From Actinomycetes bacterium (GTDB taxonomy: Bacteria; Actinomycetota; Acidimicrobiia; Acidimicrobiales; RAAP-2), in contig JAJYWG010000468.1 in the NCBI GenBank assembly GCA_021791615.1, positions 1 through 18,644 on the forward strand: DNA of 18,644 nucleotides, in the 5' to 3' direction. The first letter of the stretch is position 1; each line of letters opens with the position of its first letter. This document shows, piece after piece, positions 6,960 through 15,411 of this stretch. The notes beneath the pieces are model-generated. The model saw only the letters and a list, made by a program, of their open reading frames with translations, did no database searches and had not been told where the DNA came from. The position numbers and the translations under genes were made by a program.

Positions 6960-8236
6960 GCTGGAGCCCACGGGGCGCGGCCGCGGCCGTGGCCGTGCGG
7001 GCCGCCGGCTCGCTCGCCCGAGGGCTCGGCGCCGGTGCGGGGACGGTCATCGGCGGGCGCGTCGGACTGGGTCTTGACCCCGGGCTCCTCGAGCGGCTTG
7101 GGTCCAAGAGGCGCACGGCGGTCGTGAGCGGGACCAACGGCAAGACGACGACGACCCGGCTGCTCGCGGCGGCGATCCAGGCCTCCTCGGATCCGGACGA
7201 TCCGGTCGTCACCAACGCTGCGGGGTCCAACATGCCGGCCGGCCTCGTCGCGGCGCTCGCGGCCGGGCGCCCGGGTGCGCCGGCCGTGCTCGAAGTGGAC
7301 GAGGGGTACCTCCCGCGCGCACTCTCCGCGCTCGCACCGCAAGCCGCCCTCCTCCTCAACCTCTCGCGGGACCAGCTCGACCGCACCAGCGAGGTCCGGA
7401 TGCTGTCGAACCGGTGGCGCGACGCGTTGGGTGGGGCACCGGGGACCACCGCCGTGGCCAACGCCGACGACCCTCTGGTGGTCTGGGGTGCCGGCACCGC
7501 TCACCGGGTCGTCTGGGTCGCCGCCGGGCTCAACTGGACGTCTGATGCCGCGGGCTGCCCTGCTTGCAGCGGTCGGATCACGTTCGCCAGCGCTCCGGGC
7601 GGCGGGTGGTCGTGCCAGTGCGGTTTCTCTCGTCCGGATCCCGACGTGACGGTGTCGCACGACGCGGCCGGCCGTACGTGGTCCGTCGGGAGGGATGGAC
7701 GCCGCCTCTCGGTCGAGCTTGCCCTGCCCGGGCGCTTCAACGCCTCCAACGCCGTGATGGCAGCGTCGGCTGCCGGAGTGCTCGGCGTCGACCCGGCCGC
7801 CGCCCTCCAGGCGATGGCCGCTGTGGGATCGGTCGGCGGGAGGTTCTCGGTCAGGGACATCGCCGGGGTGCGGACGCGCCTGCTCTTGGCCAAGAACCCC
7901 TCTGGTTGGCGCGAGCTGCTCGACCTCGTCGCCGGCGAGCGCCGACCGGTGGTGGTGGCGATCAACTCCCGGGTGGCCGACGGATGCGATCCGTCGTGGC
8001 TGTGGGACGTGGAGCTCGAGCGCCTGCGAGGGCGTGTGGTGGTCGCGGCGGGGGAGCGGGCCCACGACCTCGCGGTGCGCCTCCGTTACGCCGAGGTCGA
8101 GCACCGCACTTGCACCGACACGGTACGAGCGGTGGCCGAGGCTGCGGCATCGTCCAAGGTGTCCGAAGACGAGGACGTCGCGGTGGACCTCATTGCCAAC
8201 TACACCGCGTTCTTCGACCTGGCGGGCCGGCGTTGA
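6956..8236 (+). CDS. murT: Lipid II isoglutaminyl synthase subunit MurT
   Basis: Mur-ligase-like subunit of the MurT/GatD complex, which amidates the alpha-carboxyl of D-Glu in lipid II with ATP and glutamine-derived ammonia at the cytoplasmic membrane. Visible are the ATP P-loop SGTNGKTTTTR (58-68), NLSRDQLDR (135-143), a Cys4 zinc-ribbon insertion (CPAC at 201-204, CQC at 220-222), and the C-terminal DUF1727 region with NSRVADGCDPSWLWD (337-351) containing the conserved Asp345 of the DxSW motif. Length is 426 aa, normal for MurT. The GTG start overlaps the upstream stop by 4 bp and its own stop overlaps gatD by 4 bp, so the three genes are translationally coupled. Confidence 0.93.
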   Translation: MSWSPRGAAAAVAVRAAGSLARGLGAGAGTVIGGRVGLGLDPGLLERLGSKRRTAVVSGTNGKTTTTRLLAAAIQASSDPDDPVVTNAAGSNMPAGLVAALAAGRPGAPAVLEVDEGYLPRALSALAPQAALLLNLSRDQLDRTSEVRMLSNRWRDALGGAPGTTAVANADDPLVVWGAGTAHRVVWVAAGLNWTSDAAGCPACSGRITFASAPGGGWSCQCGFSRPDPDVTVSHDAAGRTWSVGRDGRRLSVELALPGRFNASNAVMAASAAGVLGVDPAAALQAMAAVGSVGGRFSVRDIAGVRTRLLLAKNPSGWRELLDLVAGERRPVVVAINSRVADGCDPSWLWDVELERLRGRVVVAAGERAHDLAVRLRYAEVEHRTCTDTVRAVAEAAASSKVSEDEDVAVDLIANYTAFFDLAGRR

Positions 8237-9072
8237 CGCTCACGGTTGTCGTCGTCTACCCCGAGCTCCTCGGCACCTACGGCGACGGGGGGAACGGTGT
8301 CGTCTTGTGGCAGCGGGCGCGCTGGCGCGGGATCGAAGCCGAGCTGCGCCACGCCCGTTCGGACGAGCCGCTCCCCGACGGGGACGTGTACTGCCTGGGC
8401 GGGGGCGAGGACGGTCCCCAGGTCGAGGCGGCCGATGCCCTGCTCGCGGACGGGGGTCTCGGACGGGCGGTGGCGGGCGGGGCCGCCGTGCTGGCCGTCT
8501 GTGCCGGCTACCAGATCGTGGGCAACAGCTTTCCGGGAGCTGGCGGTGAGGAGCACCGGGGGGTCGGGCTCTTGGACGTGACGACCGAGAAGGGGCCGGG
8601 CCGACGCGCCGTCGGCGAGATCCTGGCCGAGCCGCTGGACCCAGGGCTCCCGTTCCTCACCGGGTTCGAGAACCACAGCGGGGTGAGCACGCTCGGGGTC
8701 GGGGCACGACCGCTGGCGCTGGTGCGGGTCGGCACGGGCAACGGCACGAGCGACGGTGGCGAGGGCACGGCAACCACCGGCAATGGCAAGGGCAAGGGCG
8801 ACGGCATCCCTGTGCGCGGTCGCCGGGGGGTGCTCACCGAAGGCGCCCTATCGGGCCGGGTGGTCGGCACCTACCTGCACGGGCCGGTGCTCGCCCGGAA
8901 CCCGGCCTTGGCCGACCTGGTCCTCGGCTGGGCCGTGGCCCACTGGGCCTCGCGTCGAGGAGAAGAGCCCCCCGTCCTCGGCCTGCTCGACGACGCGGAG
9001 GAGGGAGCGCTGCGGGCCGAGCGCCTGGCGGCTGTCCGAGGCCGCAGGAGCCGGCGGTCGGCTGTCCGGTGA
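8233..9072 (+). CDS. gatD: Lipid II isoglutaminyl synthase glutaminase subunit GatD
   Basis: Class I glutamine amidotransferase partner of MurT; it hydrolyses glutamine and passes ammonia to MurT. The start is TTG 8233 (TTGA overlap with the murT stop), giving MTLTVVVVYPELLGTYGDGGN, the typical GatD N-terminus. The nucleophile is Cys90 in AVLAVCAGYQIVG, and the catalytic His is His216 in GTYLHGPVLARNP. GGGEDGPQ (56-63) is the family's glutamine-site loop. At 279 aa it is longer than usual (about 240) because of a Gly/Thr/Lys low-complexity insert at about 168-191 and an Arg-rich tail. The stop lies 2 bp from the stop of the convergent acyltransferase. Confidence 0.92.
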   Translation: MTLTVVVVYPELLGTYGDGGNGVVLWQRARWRGIEAELRHARSDEPLPDGDVYCLGGGEDGPQVEAADALLADGGLGRAVAGGAAVLAVCAGYQIVGNSFPGAGGEEHRGVGLLDVTTEKGPGRRAVGEILAEPLDPGLPFLTGFENHSGVSTLGVGARPLALVRVGTGNGTSDGGEGTATTGNGKGKGDGIPVRGRRGVLTEGALSGRVVGTYLHGPVLARNPALADLVLGWAVAHWASRRGEEPPVLGLLDDAEEGALRAERLAAVRGRRSRRSAVR

Positions 9073-9074
9073 GG

Positions 9075-10055
9075 TCAGCTCGCCGGCCAGGTCCGCTCGC
9101 CGTGCTCCGGTCCCGGGGGAGAGGGCAGGGCCCACGAGCGGCGCCAGGGGGACACATCGGGTCCGGCGGGCGACGGGGTGCTGCCCGCACCAGCGCGCCG
9201 GCGTGCCGACCACCAGTCGGTCGACACCTCGTCGGCGAGGAGCGCCACTGCCGCTTCGATCCGGGCACCGAAACGCCGGGCGTCCTCGCCTTCGGCACAG
9301 ACGAGCGGCGCGCCGAACATCACGCTCACCGGCGCCCGGCGGAGCGATCGTCGGCCCCGTACCTCGCTGCCTGAGCCACCGGCCGGCTGCCCGGCAGGCC
9401 CGGAGCGGACCGGAGGGGATTTCTTCAGGATCTCACGGGTGCCGTGGAGGTACACCGGCACGACGGGCCGGCCGGTGCGCCGCGCCAGGTAGGCGGCCCC
9501 GCCCCGGAACGGCTGGAGCCATCCATCGGGCGACCGTCCTCCTTCGGGGAAGATGACGAGGCTCCACCCTTCCTCCAAGAGCCCGGCAGCAACGTCGGCC
9601 GACCTGCGGTTGACCTTGGTGCGCTCGATCGGGACTGCCGCAAGCGCGAACGACCACAAGGCAGCTTTCCACGTGGTGTCGAAGAAGTAGTCGGAGGCGG
9701 CGGCCACCACGGTGTGGTGCCGAAACCGCACCGGCAAGGTGGCGAGCAGCAGGGGGGTGTCGGCGTGGCTCGCGTGGTTCGCCGCGAAGATGACCGGCGC
9801 CTCGAGCAGTCCGAGGTGTTCTTCGCCCCGGGTCGTGGTCGGGGCCACCACGCGGGCCACCGGCCGCGTGACGCCGTCGAGGAGCATCGCCCGAGCCAGC
9901 CGGACCGGGTAGCGCCGGGACCACGCGTGGTCGTAGACGAGCCCGGTCCGCCGTTCGGGGGCGGGACGGGGCAGGCTCGAGGGCCACGCCGGCGCCGACA
10001 GGGGGAACGGGAGCCGGCTGAGACGAGAGGTGACGGCGCGCAGGGACCGGCTCAT
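9075..10055 (-). CDS. 1-acyl-sn-glycerol-3-phosphate acyltransferase (PlsC family)
   Basis: A 326-aa acyltransferase, probably membrane-associated, last gene of the four-gene operon. PlsC motifs are NHASHADTPLL (HX4D, His94 and Asp99), VPIERTKVNRRS (motif II region, 141-152) and IFPEGGRSPDG (EGG at 171-173), followed by the VPVYLHG strand (199-205). The N-terminus has a Pro-rich tail (~35 residues) and the C-terminus is extended and Pro/Arg-rich. It would transfer an acyl chain to lysophosphatidate or a related acceptor; given the reductase and LarA-like neighbours the acceptor may be unusual. ATG 10055 overlaps the previous stop (ATGA). It is distinct from the acyltransferase domain at 5562-6959. 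Confidence 0.88.
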   Translation of the reverse strand: MSRSLRAVTSRLSRLPFPLSAPAWPSSLPRPAPERRTGLVYDHAWSRRYPVRLARAMLLDGVTRPVARVVAPTTTRGEEHLGLLEAPVIFAANHASHADTPLLLATLPVRFRHHTVVAAASDYFFDTTWKAALWSFALAAVPIERTKVNRRSADVAAGLLEEGWSLVIFPEGGRSPDGWLQPFRGGAAYLARRTGRPVVPVYLHGTREILKKSPPVRSGPAGQPAGGSGSEVRGRRSLRRAPVSVMFGAPLVCAEGEDARRFGARIEAAVALLADEVSTDWWSARRRAGAGSTPSPAGPDVSPWRRSWALPSPPGPEHGERTWPAS

Positions 10056-11641
10056 CGCACGTCCGCCATGAGCAGCGGAGGGGTATGGAGGTGGGTGAGG
10101 GAAGGGGACCGCCCGACGACGTCGGTCGCGATCTCCAGCGCGTCGTGCAAGGTGGAGGCCGGGGAGAACCCCATCCGCCGCACGGCCCGGGGGTCGCCCC
10201 CCACCACGATGACACGCCCCAAGTGCTCGAGCGCGTGGGCGCACCAGTACCACATGTAGAACGGATGCACGCCGTGGTACGCGTGGCCGGTGCGGTAGAG
10301 GTGCACGTACCACGGATCGGTGGCGAACGCCTCCTCGTAGACCTTCGACATCACTTCGGGATCGGTGGTCTCGGCGAGGACCTGTTCGAAGAAGTCGATG
10401 TAGCTCGGATGGTGGCCCGGGTGGAACTCCCAAGGGGTCGGATGGCGCAGGATGAGCACGCCGCCTTGGCGGACCACCGGTTGCCCGCGGTAGAGGTTGA
10501 AGAAATAGCCGAGCCCGAGGCAGGCCACGAGGATCGGGTTCATGATCGACCCGACGTTGTACGGGCAGATGTAGGGGAGCCCCATGGTGACGATGTCGGT
10601 CTGCCCGTGGACCTCGACGCCCTGCTGGTCCCAGACGTTGGCCGTCGTCACGGCGTGCACGGCCTCGACTTCGCCCGCTTGCACCGACGTCATGGCCTGG
10701 GGGGAGCGTATGGAGTGGAAGATCTGGCGGGCGACGCGCGGCGGCGTGCGCTCGAGGGCGGCGGCGGTGGCGGCGTAGGTGATCCGATCGCGCACGTTCC
10801 ACTCCCACTCGCGGCGCTGGAGGAACCCGAACTGCGGGGGGAAGGTGTTGCCGTTGAGGGTCGTCTCGATCTGGAAGACCTTCACGCCGCTCTCGGCGAT
10901 GAGCCGTCCCATGCGCCAGTTCGAGGAGTGGAGCTCGGAAGCAGGGGCATCCATGAACGAGCGGCTGTGGCGCATCGTCGTCGGGTTGTGGTGGTGGCGG
11001 AGGCTCCGGTAGCTGGCCAGCCCGGTCGCGACGCTCTTGTGCCCACCATCCATGGAGACGAGGTTGATGTTCACGTAGACGATGAGGTCCCCGGTGGCCG
11101 CCCGCTTGTTGATCTCGACGTCCTCGCCCAGGTCGGTCGTGCCCAAGTGGACGAGATTGTCGGGGTCCTCGGCGTCGTGCTGGGTGAGCAGACCGTGCGG
11201 GGCGAACGCGTCGTAGATCCGGTCGCCCAGCGCGTGGCGCAGCTCGGCCTCGGTCATGCGCCGGTGGAGGGCCAGGGCCGCGACCAGTACGACGTCGTCG
11301 ACCCCGGCCTCTGCCGCCATGTCGAGCACCTGCTCGATGACGAGCTGGCGGACGTCGGGCGCCTGCATCGGCGGGAGGGGCAACGAGACGTCGTCGAAGC
11401 AGATCGTGAGCCGCATGCCGGCCCGCAGGAGGCTCGGCAGCGGTGCGCTGTCGCCGAGCGGGTGCAGCAGGGCATGGCGGATCGCGGCAACCGGGTCGGC
11501 GAGCGGCTCCAAAGGCTCGGGCGCGTAGACGACCCTGCTGCCTTCGGGCAGCGTCTCGAGGCAGAAGCGTTCCCCGTTCCAGAACAGCGTCGGTGGGGTG
11601 GAGCGATCCACCTCGAGCACGAAACCGGGCCTCGGGCTCAC
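10052..11641 (-). CDS. LarA-like (lactate racemase family, DUF2088) protein
   Basis: A 529-aa relative of the nickel-pincer enzyme LarA, whose members racemise or epimerise alpha-hydroxy acids. N-terminal motifs are TICFDDVSLPLPPM (79-92), ALHRRMTEAELRHALGD (124-140, the family G-x-HR-P-MT) and QHDAEDPDNLVHLGTT (154-169). The cofactor region reads GGHKSVATGLASYRSLRHHHNP: Lys202 and His218 are 16 apart, exactly as Lys184 and His200 of L. plantarum LarA, but the position of His174 is Ile192. It is about 100 residues longer than LarA. The cofactor-making genes larB, larC and larE are not in this window. GTG 11641 overlaps the upstream stop (GTGA). Substrate is unknown; context suggests a lipid-related hydroxy acid. 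Confidence 0.85.
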   Translation of the reverse strand: MSPRPGFVLEVDRSTPPTLFWNGERFCLETLPEGSRVVYAPEPLEPLADPVAAIRHALLHPLGDSAPLPSLLRAGMRLTICFDDVSLPLPPMQAPDVRQLVIEQVLDMAAEAGVDDVVLVAALALHRRMTEAELRHALGDRIYDAFAPHGLLTQHDAEDPDNLVHLGTTDLGEDVEINKRAATGDLIVYVNINLVSMDGGHKSVATGLASYRSLRHHHNPTTMRHSRSFMDAPASELHSSNWRMGRLIAESGVKVFQIETTLNGNTFPPQFGFLQRREWEWNVRDRITYAATAAALERTPPRVARQIFHSIRSPQAMTSVQAGEVEAVHAVTTANVWDQQGVEVHGQTDIVTMGLPYICPYNVGSIMNPILVACLGLGYFFNLYRGQPVVRQGGVLILRHPTPWEFHPGHHPSYIDFFEQVLAETTDPEVMSKVYEEAFATDPWYVHLYRTGHAYHGVHPFYMWYWCAHALEHLGRVIVVGGDPRAVRRMGFSPASTLHDALEIATDVVGRSPSLTHLHTPPLLMADVR

Positions 11642-12912
11642 GGACGGTCCTCCTCTCTCGGCGTCGGCCTCTGCGGCGGGCGCTGCAGCTCGAAAGCGAT
11701 CTTGACCGCGCCCCGGCTCCCGGCCGAACCGGCGTGGCCCACGGCCTCTTCGAAGCGCTCCAAGGGGTACGTGGCGGAGACGAGCCTCCCGGTATGGGCA
11801 TCGCTGACGACGTCGAACGCCGCCTCGAAGGTGCGGAAGGGTACGGGAGCCGGCTCGGTCCCGTAGGCGTAGGCGCCGCACAGCGTGACCTCGCGGTGCC
11901 ACAGCGACGCCAAGTCCACGTTCACCCGACCGGCCATGCCGACCAGAACGACCTTGCCCCGGGGACGCACCAGGTCGAGGGAGTGCTCGATGGAGGCCGC
12001 CGTTCCGACGCAGTCGAAGACCACCTCGGCACCCCCATTGATGCGTTGACGGCCACGGTGCGAGCTGCCCAGGGCCATGGAACGGGTACGGCGGCGGATG
12101 GCTCGGGAGAGCTGCTCGGGCGGGAGGGTCTGGGTGGCACCGAGGTCCTCGGCCCACTGGCGCTGGTGGGGATAACGGGCGCCCACGACGAGCGCTGAGG
12201 GCGAGGCGAGGTGCCCCCGGGCGCCGAGGCGCGTGATGGCGGCGACCACCGCCAGGCCCAGGGTGCCCGCACCCACCACCGCAACCGTCTCGCCGCCGAG
12301 CAGGCCCGCGGACATGACGGCGTGGACGGCGCACGCCACGGGCTCGACGGTCACTGCGTCGCGGTCGCTCATCGCATCGGGCACGGCGTGGAGCTGGCTC
12401 TCGTGAGCGACCAACCCCGCCTCGGACCACCCCCCGCCCGTGTCCGCGCAGAAGCCGGTCTGCAGGCCCGGCCGGAGGTGCCCGTAGGCCACCATGCGGC
12501 AGTTGCCGGTGCGGCCGGCGGCGCACTCCTCGCACATCGGATCGATCCCGCGGGCGAGACAGCCGAGCACCGGCTCGAGGACCACGCGCGAACCCGGGGC
12601 GAGCGCGGTCCCGTCCGCGGTCCGGGCGCCGTCCGGCACGGTGCCGACGACCTCGTGGCCGGGGACGAACGGGAAGCTCACGATGTCCTCGAAGTAGCGA
12701 GAGCTGCGGCCGTCGAGCGTCGCCAGGTCGGACCCGCAGATGCCCGAGAGCAGCGGGGCGACGCGGTGCCATCCGGACCCGAGGAGCGCGGGCGCCGCTC
12801 CGTCGACCAGGCGCAGGGGCCCGAGCCCGGCGCCGCGTCCGGATCCCATTGCCGAGATCGCACGGGCTGCGGCGAAACGGATCGGTCGCCGCTCGACGAC
12901 GAGGCTGCTCAT
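11638..12912 (-). CDS. Zinc-dependent alcohol dehydrogenase (MDR family)
   Basis: A 424-aa medium-chain dehydrogenase/reductase. The catalytic zinc site is Cys59 (GICGSD), His86-Glu87 (GHE) and probably Glu190 (VEP). The structural zinc lobe has Cys118, Cys127, Cys130 and Cys138, with a longer first spacing than usual. The Rossmann motif is VGAGTLGLAV (213-222). An insertion of about 30 basic residues (about 265-292) splits the cofactor domain. It likely interconverts an alcohol and an aldehyde or ketone with NAD(P). In this operon it could act on the fatty alcohol/aldehyde of the reductase or on a hydroxy acid handled by the LarA-like protein; this is inference. ATG 12912 overlaps the upstream stop (ATGA). 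Confidence 0.9.
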   Translation of the reverse strand: MSSLVVERRPIRFAAARAISAMGSGRGAGLGPLRLVDGAAPALLGSGWHRVAPLLSGICGSDLATLDGRSSRYFEDIVSFPFVPGHEVVGTVPDGARTADGTALAPGSRVVLEPVLGCLARGIDPMCEECAAGRTGNCRMVAYGHLRPGLQTGFCADTGGGWSEAGLVAHESQLHAVPDAMSDRDAVTVEPVACAVHAVMSAGLLGGETVAVVGAGTLGLAVVAAITRLGARGHLASPSALVVGARYPHQRQWAEDLGATQTLPPEQLSRAIRRRTRSMALGSSHRGRQRINGGAEVVFDCVGTAASIEHSLDLVRPRGKVVLVGMAGRVNVDLASLWHREVTLCGAYAYGTEPAPVPFRTFEAAFDVVSDAHTGRLVSATYPLERFEEAVGHAGSAGSRGAVKIAFELQRPPQRPTPREEDRP

Positions 12913-15389
12913 TGGCCGCGCGTGAGAGGGCCGGCGGGTGCCGGGTGGCGAAGTGCGGGACGTGCGGCACGTGCGGCACGTGCGGCATCGAGCGGACCGA
13001 TCGGCAGCGGCCGGTGCGACCCGCCGGCGGCCTTCGCCCAGTGCTCGACGTGCCACCCCCGCCGGCGGGCGATGGCGGCCAGGCGGGAGTCGGGGTTGAC
13101 CGCAACGGGGAAGCCGACCACCTCGAGCATGGCGAGGTCGCTGGCCGAGTCGGCGTAGGCGACGGACTCTTCGAGCGACAAGCCGTGCGTCCCCGCGTAG
13201 TCGGCGAGCAAGAGAGCGCGGGCTTCGCCGATTGGGGGGAGCACGTCGAGACGTCCCGTGTAGCGCCCGCCGTCCTGGCCGAGCCGGGCGCAGACGATGT
13301 CGTCGAACAGCGGCCGGAGGGGAGCGACGACGAAGTCGAGCGCCCCGGTGACGAGGAGAGTCCGGTGACCGAGACGGCGGTGCTCGCGCACCCGGGCAAG
13401 TCCGGCTGGGAACGAACGGGGGAGCAGGTGGTCGGAGAACAGCTCCCAGGCGTCCTCGGCGAGCGCATCGACCGGCGCGTCCTCGTAGCGCCGGTAGAAC
13501 GAGCGGAGGAAATCGCCGCGGTCGCGGCGGTCGAGAGCCAGCAGCTGGGGGGCGTCTTTCACCAACCCGGCCACGAACGCCGCCCGCCGTTGAAGTGGCA
13601 GGTGGCGGCTGGCCAGCCATGCATAGGTGTCGACGACGTTGGAAGCGACGAGCGTGTGCTCGAGGTCGAACACTGCGAGATGGCGGTCGGGCGAGAGGAT
13701 GGCTCGGCGGGCCCGGTCCGGCCGGCGCTCGGCTGGGGTAGTGCGGCCTGGGGTAGTGCGGCCTGGCGAGGTTCGGACGCGGGCGTGCTCGACCACCGAA
13801 GGCAGGTGGATGTCGTGGACGTAGCGGTCCCAGTCGATCAGGACCGGGTCGAAGGGGAAGGCCTCGCGGTCGGCCTGGTCGAGGGACCCGGCGAGGTCGA
13901 GCAGCCGGTCGACCCGGTAGCGGGCTTCGGTCTCGGTGTACGCGCCGTACAGCTCGACGTACCCGAGGGCACGGGAGGCCAAAGTATGGCGGTCTTGGAT
14001 GCGGGCGGCGAGTGACGCCTGCCGACCGCGCACCGGCAGGGCGGTGATCGCTCTCTCGACGAGCTCCATGGTCCGGGTCGCCCGCTGGAGCTGGCGTTGC
14101 ACCCTGCCCCGCCCCGGGAACGACCAGGCCGGCACGCTGATCGGCTGGCCCCGATCGTCGTAGAGGGGGTGGCGGCCGAACCAGTCCTGGACGAGGTCCA
14201 CCAAGCGGCCGTAGCGAAGCGGGTTCCGGACTCCCGACGCGACGTGGTACACCGACGGCTCGCCGTCCGGTCCATGGGCGGCGACAGCCAGGATGGCGGC
14301 TACCACCATGTCGACCGGGATGACGTCGATGACCCCTTCGGGCACGCCGGGGAACTCGCGCAGCAGCCCGCGGGCGTACGAGACGATGATGGGCTCGGCC
14401 ATCCTGAACCCCCGGATCCACCCGGGGTACGGCTCGGCCAGCGCCGACTCGATGATCGACGGGCGGACGATGGTGAGGGGTACCTGTGTGCCCGTCGGGG
14501 TGGCTGGGGTGGCTGGGGAGCCCATCCCGTACTGGTCCACCAGGGCTCGTTCGCCCAGGGCTTTGGTGAACGGATAGGCGTCGGGCCACCCGAGCGACCT
14601 GGCCCGGGCCGTGCCGGCCTCCACAAGAGAACGGCGCACCCAGTCCTCGCGGAGCTTTTCCGCACGCTGGGCCAAGACGTGCTCGCCTGCCCCGCCGAGC
14701 TCTTGGCGCGCCGCCTTGGAGAACCTCGCCAAGTGCTCCTTGCGGCGGGACTCGGCTTGCAGGTCCTGGCTGAGCCCCCGGGCGAACGCCACCTCGGCCC
14801 TCCAGTCGACGTCGAGGGAGTACCGATCGGCACTGAGCAGCTCTTCGCGCGCTTCTCCCTGATGGGTCCCGGCCACGTAGGCGGTGGACACGGTGATGAG
14901 ATGGGGTGGGTCCGCGGGTGCTCGAGCTTCTGTTCCGAACTGTCGCCAGGCCTCGAGCATCGCGGCGGCAACTCGCGAAGGACCCAGGAGGTTGATCTCC
15001 ACCGCTTGATCGAGGGGGGCGTCGAAGCTGACCGTGGCAGCCGAGTGGACGACGACGTCGCAGCTGGCCAGCAAGCGGCGCCCGGCATCGTCGAGGCCCA
15101 AACCGTCCCGGGAGACATCTCCGCCGACCGCCTGGACCCGGCGTTCGCACTCAGCGTCGAACCGCTCACCCCACTCGTTGCGCAGCCGGGAGAAGCAGTC
15201 GTTCTTCAGGATCTCGCGAGCCGTCCGCTGAGCCGGCGTCGCTCTGCGACCGGGCCGGACGAGCACGACGACTTCGCAATCAGGGATCGTCCTCAGGATT
15301 CGCTCGACCAAGGCGGTTCCGAGGAACCCGGTCGCACCGGTGACGAAGAAGCGACGTCCGCTCAGCGTCCGGGCGATGGACATCCTCAC
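12909..15389 (-). CDS. Fatty acyl-CoA reductase-like / HAD-IB fusion protein
   Basis: An 826-aa fusion. Residues 10-400 form an extended SDR domain of the fatty acyl-CoA reductase ('male sterility', NAD_binding_4) type: TGATGFLG (17-24), VHSAATVSFD (114-123), catalytic Ser168 in VSTAYVAG, and Tyr272/Lys276 in YPFTKALGE. A helical insertion lies at about 200-265. A C-terminal FAR-like region (about 420-535) follows. After a Pro/Thr linker (538-553) comes a HAD-IB domain (570-790) with DLEHT (Asp575, Glu577), VTGALD (680-685) and ADSASD (746-751). The usual second Asp is Glu and the motif III Lys is unclear, so phosphatase activity is doubtful. It would reduce acyl-CoA/ACP to aldehyde or alcohol. 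GTG 15389 or ATG 15383 may be the start; both lie next to a TetR operator. Confidence 0.87.
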   Translation of the reverse strand: MRMSIARTLSGRRFFVTGATGFLGTALVERILRTIPDCEVVVLVRPGRRATPAQRTAREILKNDCFSRLRNEWGERFDAECERRVQAVGGDVSRDGLGLDDAGRRLLASCDVVVHSAATVSFDAPLDQAVEINLLGPSRVAAAMLEAWRQFGTEARAPADPPHLITVSTAYVAGTHQGEAREELLSADRYSLDVDWRAEVAFARGLSQDLQAESRRKEHLARFSKAARQELGGAGEHVLAQRAEKLREDWVRRSLVEAGTARARSLGWPDAYPFTKALGERALVDQYGMGSPATPATPTGTQVPLTIVRPSIIESALAEPYPGWIRGFRMAEPIIVSYARGLLREFPGVPEGVIDVIPVDMVVAAILAVAAHGPDGEPSVYHVASGVRNPLRYGRLVDLVQDWFGRHPLYDDRGQPISVPAWSFPGRGRVQRQLQRATRTMELVERAITALPVRGRQASLAARIQDRHTLASRALGYVELYGAYTETEARYRVDRLLDLAGSLDQADREAFPFDPVLIDWDRYVHDIHLPSVVEHARVRTSPGRTTPGRTTPAERRPDRARRAILSPDRHLAVFDLEHTLVASNVVDTYAWLASRHLPLQRRAAFVAGLVKDAPQLLALDRRDRGDFLRSFYRRYEDAPVDALAEDAWELFSDHLLPRSFPAGLARVREHRRLGHRTLLVTGALDFVVAPLRPLFDDIVCARLGQDGGRYTGRLDVLPPIGEARALLLADYAGTHGLSLEESVAYADSASDLAMLEVVGFPVAVNPDSRLAAIARRRGWHVEHWAKAAGGSHRPLPIGPLDAARAARAARPALRHPAPAGPLTRGQ
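12961..12987. repeat. 9-bp tandem repeat in the 3' end of the reductase-HAD gene
   Basis: CGTGCGGCA is repeated three times in tandem, encoding the Ala-Ala-Arg run in the tail of the fusion protein. Being a multiple of three, copy changes would keep the frame. Confidence 0.8.
13736..13765. repeat. 15-bp tandem repeat in the interdomain linker
   Basis: Two identical copies of GGGTAGTGCGGCCTG, which on the coding strand give the PGRTT/PGRTT linker between the reductase and HAD domains. Linker length could vary between strains without loss of frame. Confidence 0.8.
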
Positions 15390-15390
15390 T

Positions 15391-15408
15391 GTCTACCAGA
15401 TGGTAAAT
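15391..15408. promoter_or_regulatory. TetR operator 1 (reductase side)
   Basis: GTCTACC-AGAT-GGTAAAT, an imperfect 18-bp palindrome with half-site GTCTACC. It lies 2 bp upstream of the reductase-HAD GTG start and covers a TACCAT -10-like box of that operon (complement of 15400-15405), so a bound repressor would block transcription. Confidence 0.65.
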
Positions 15409-15411
15409 CAG

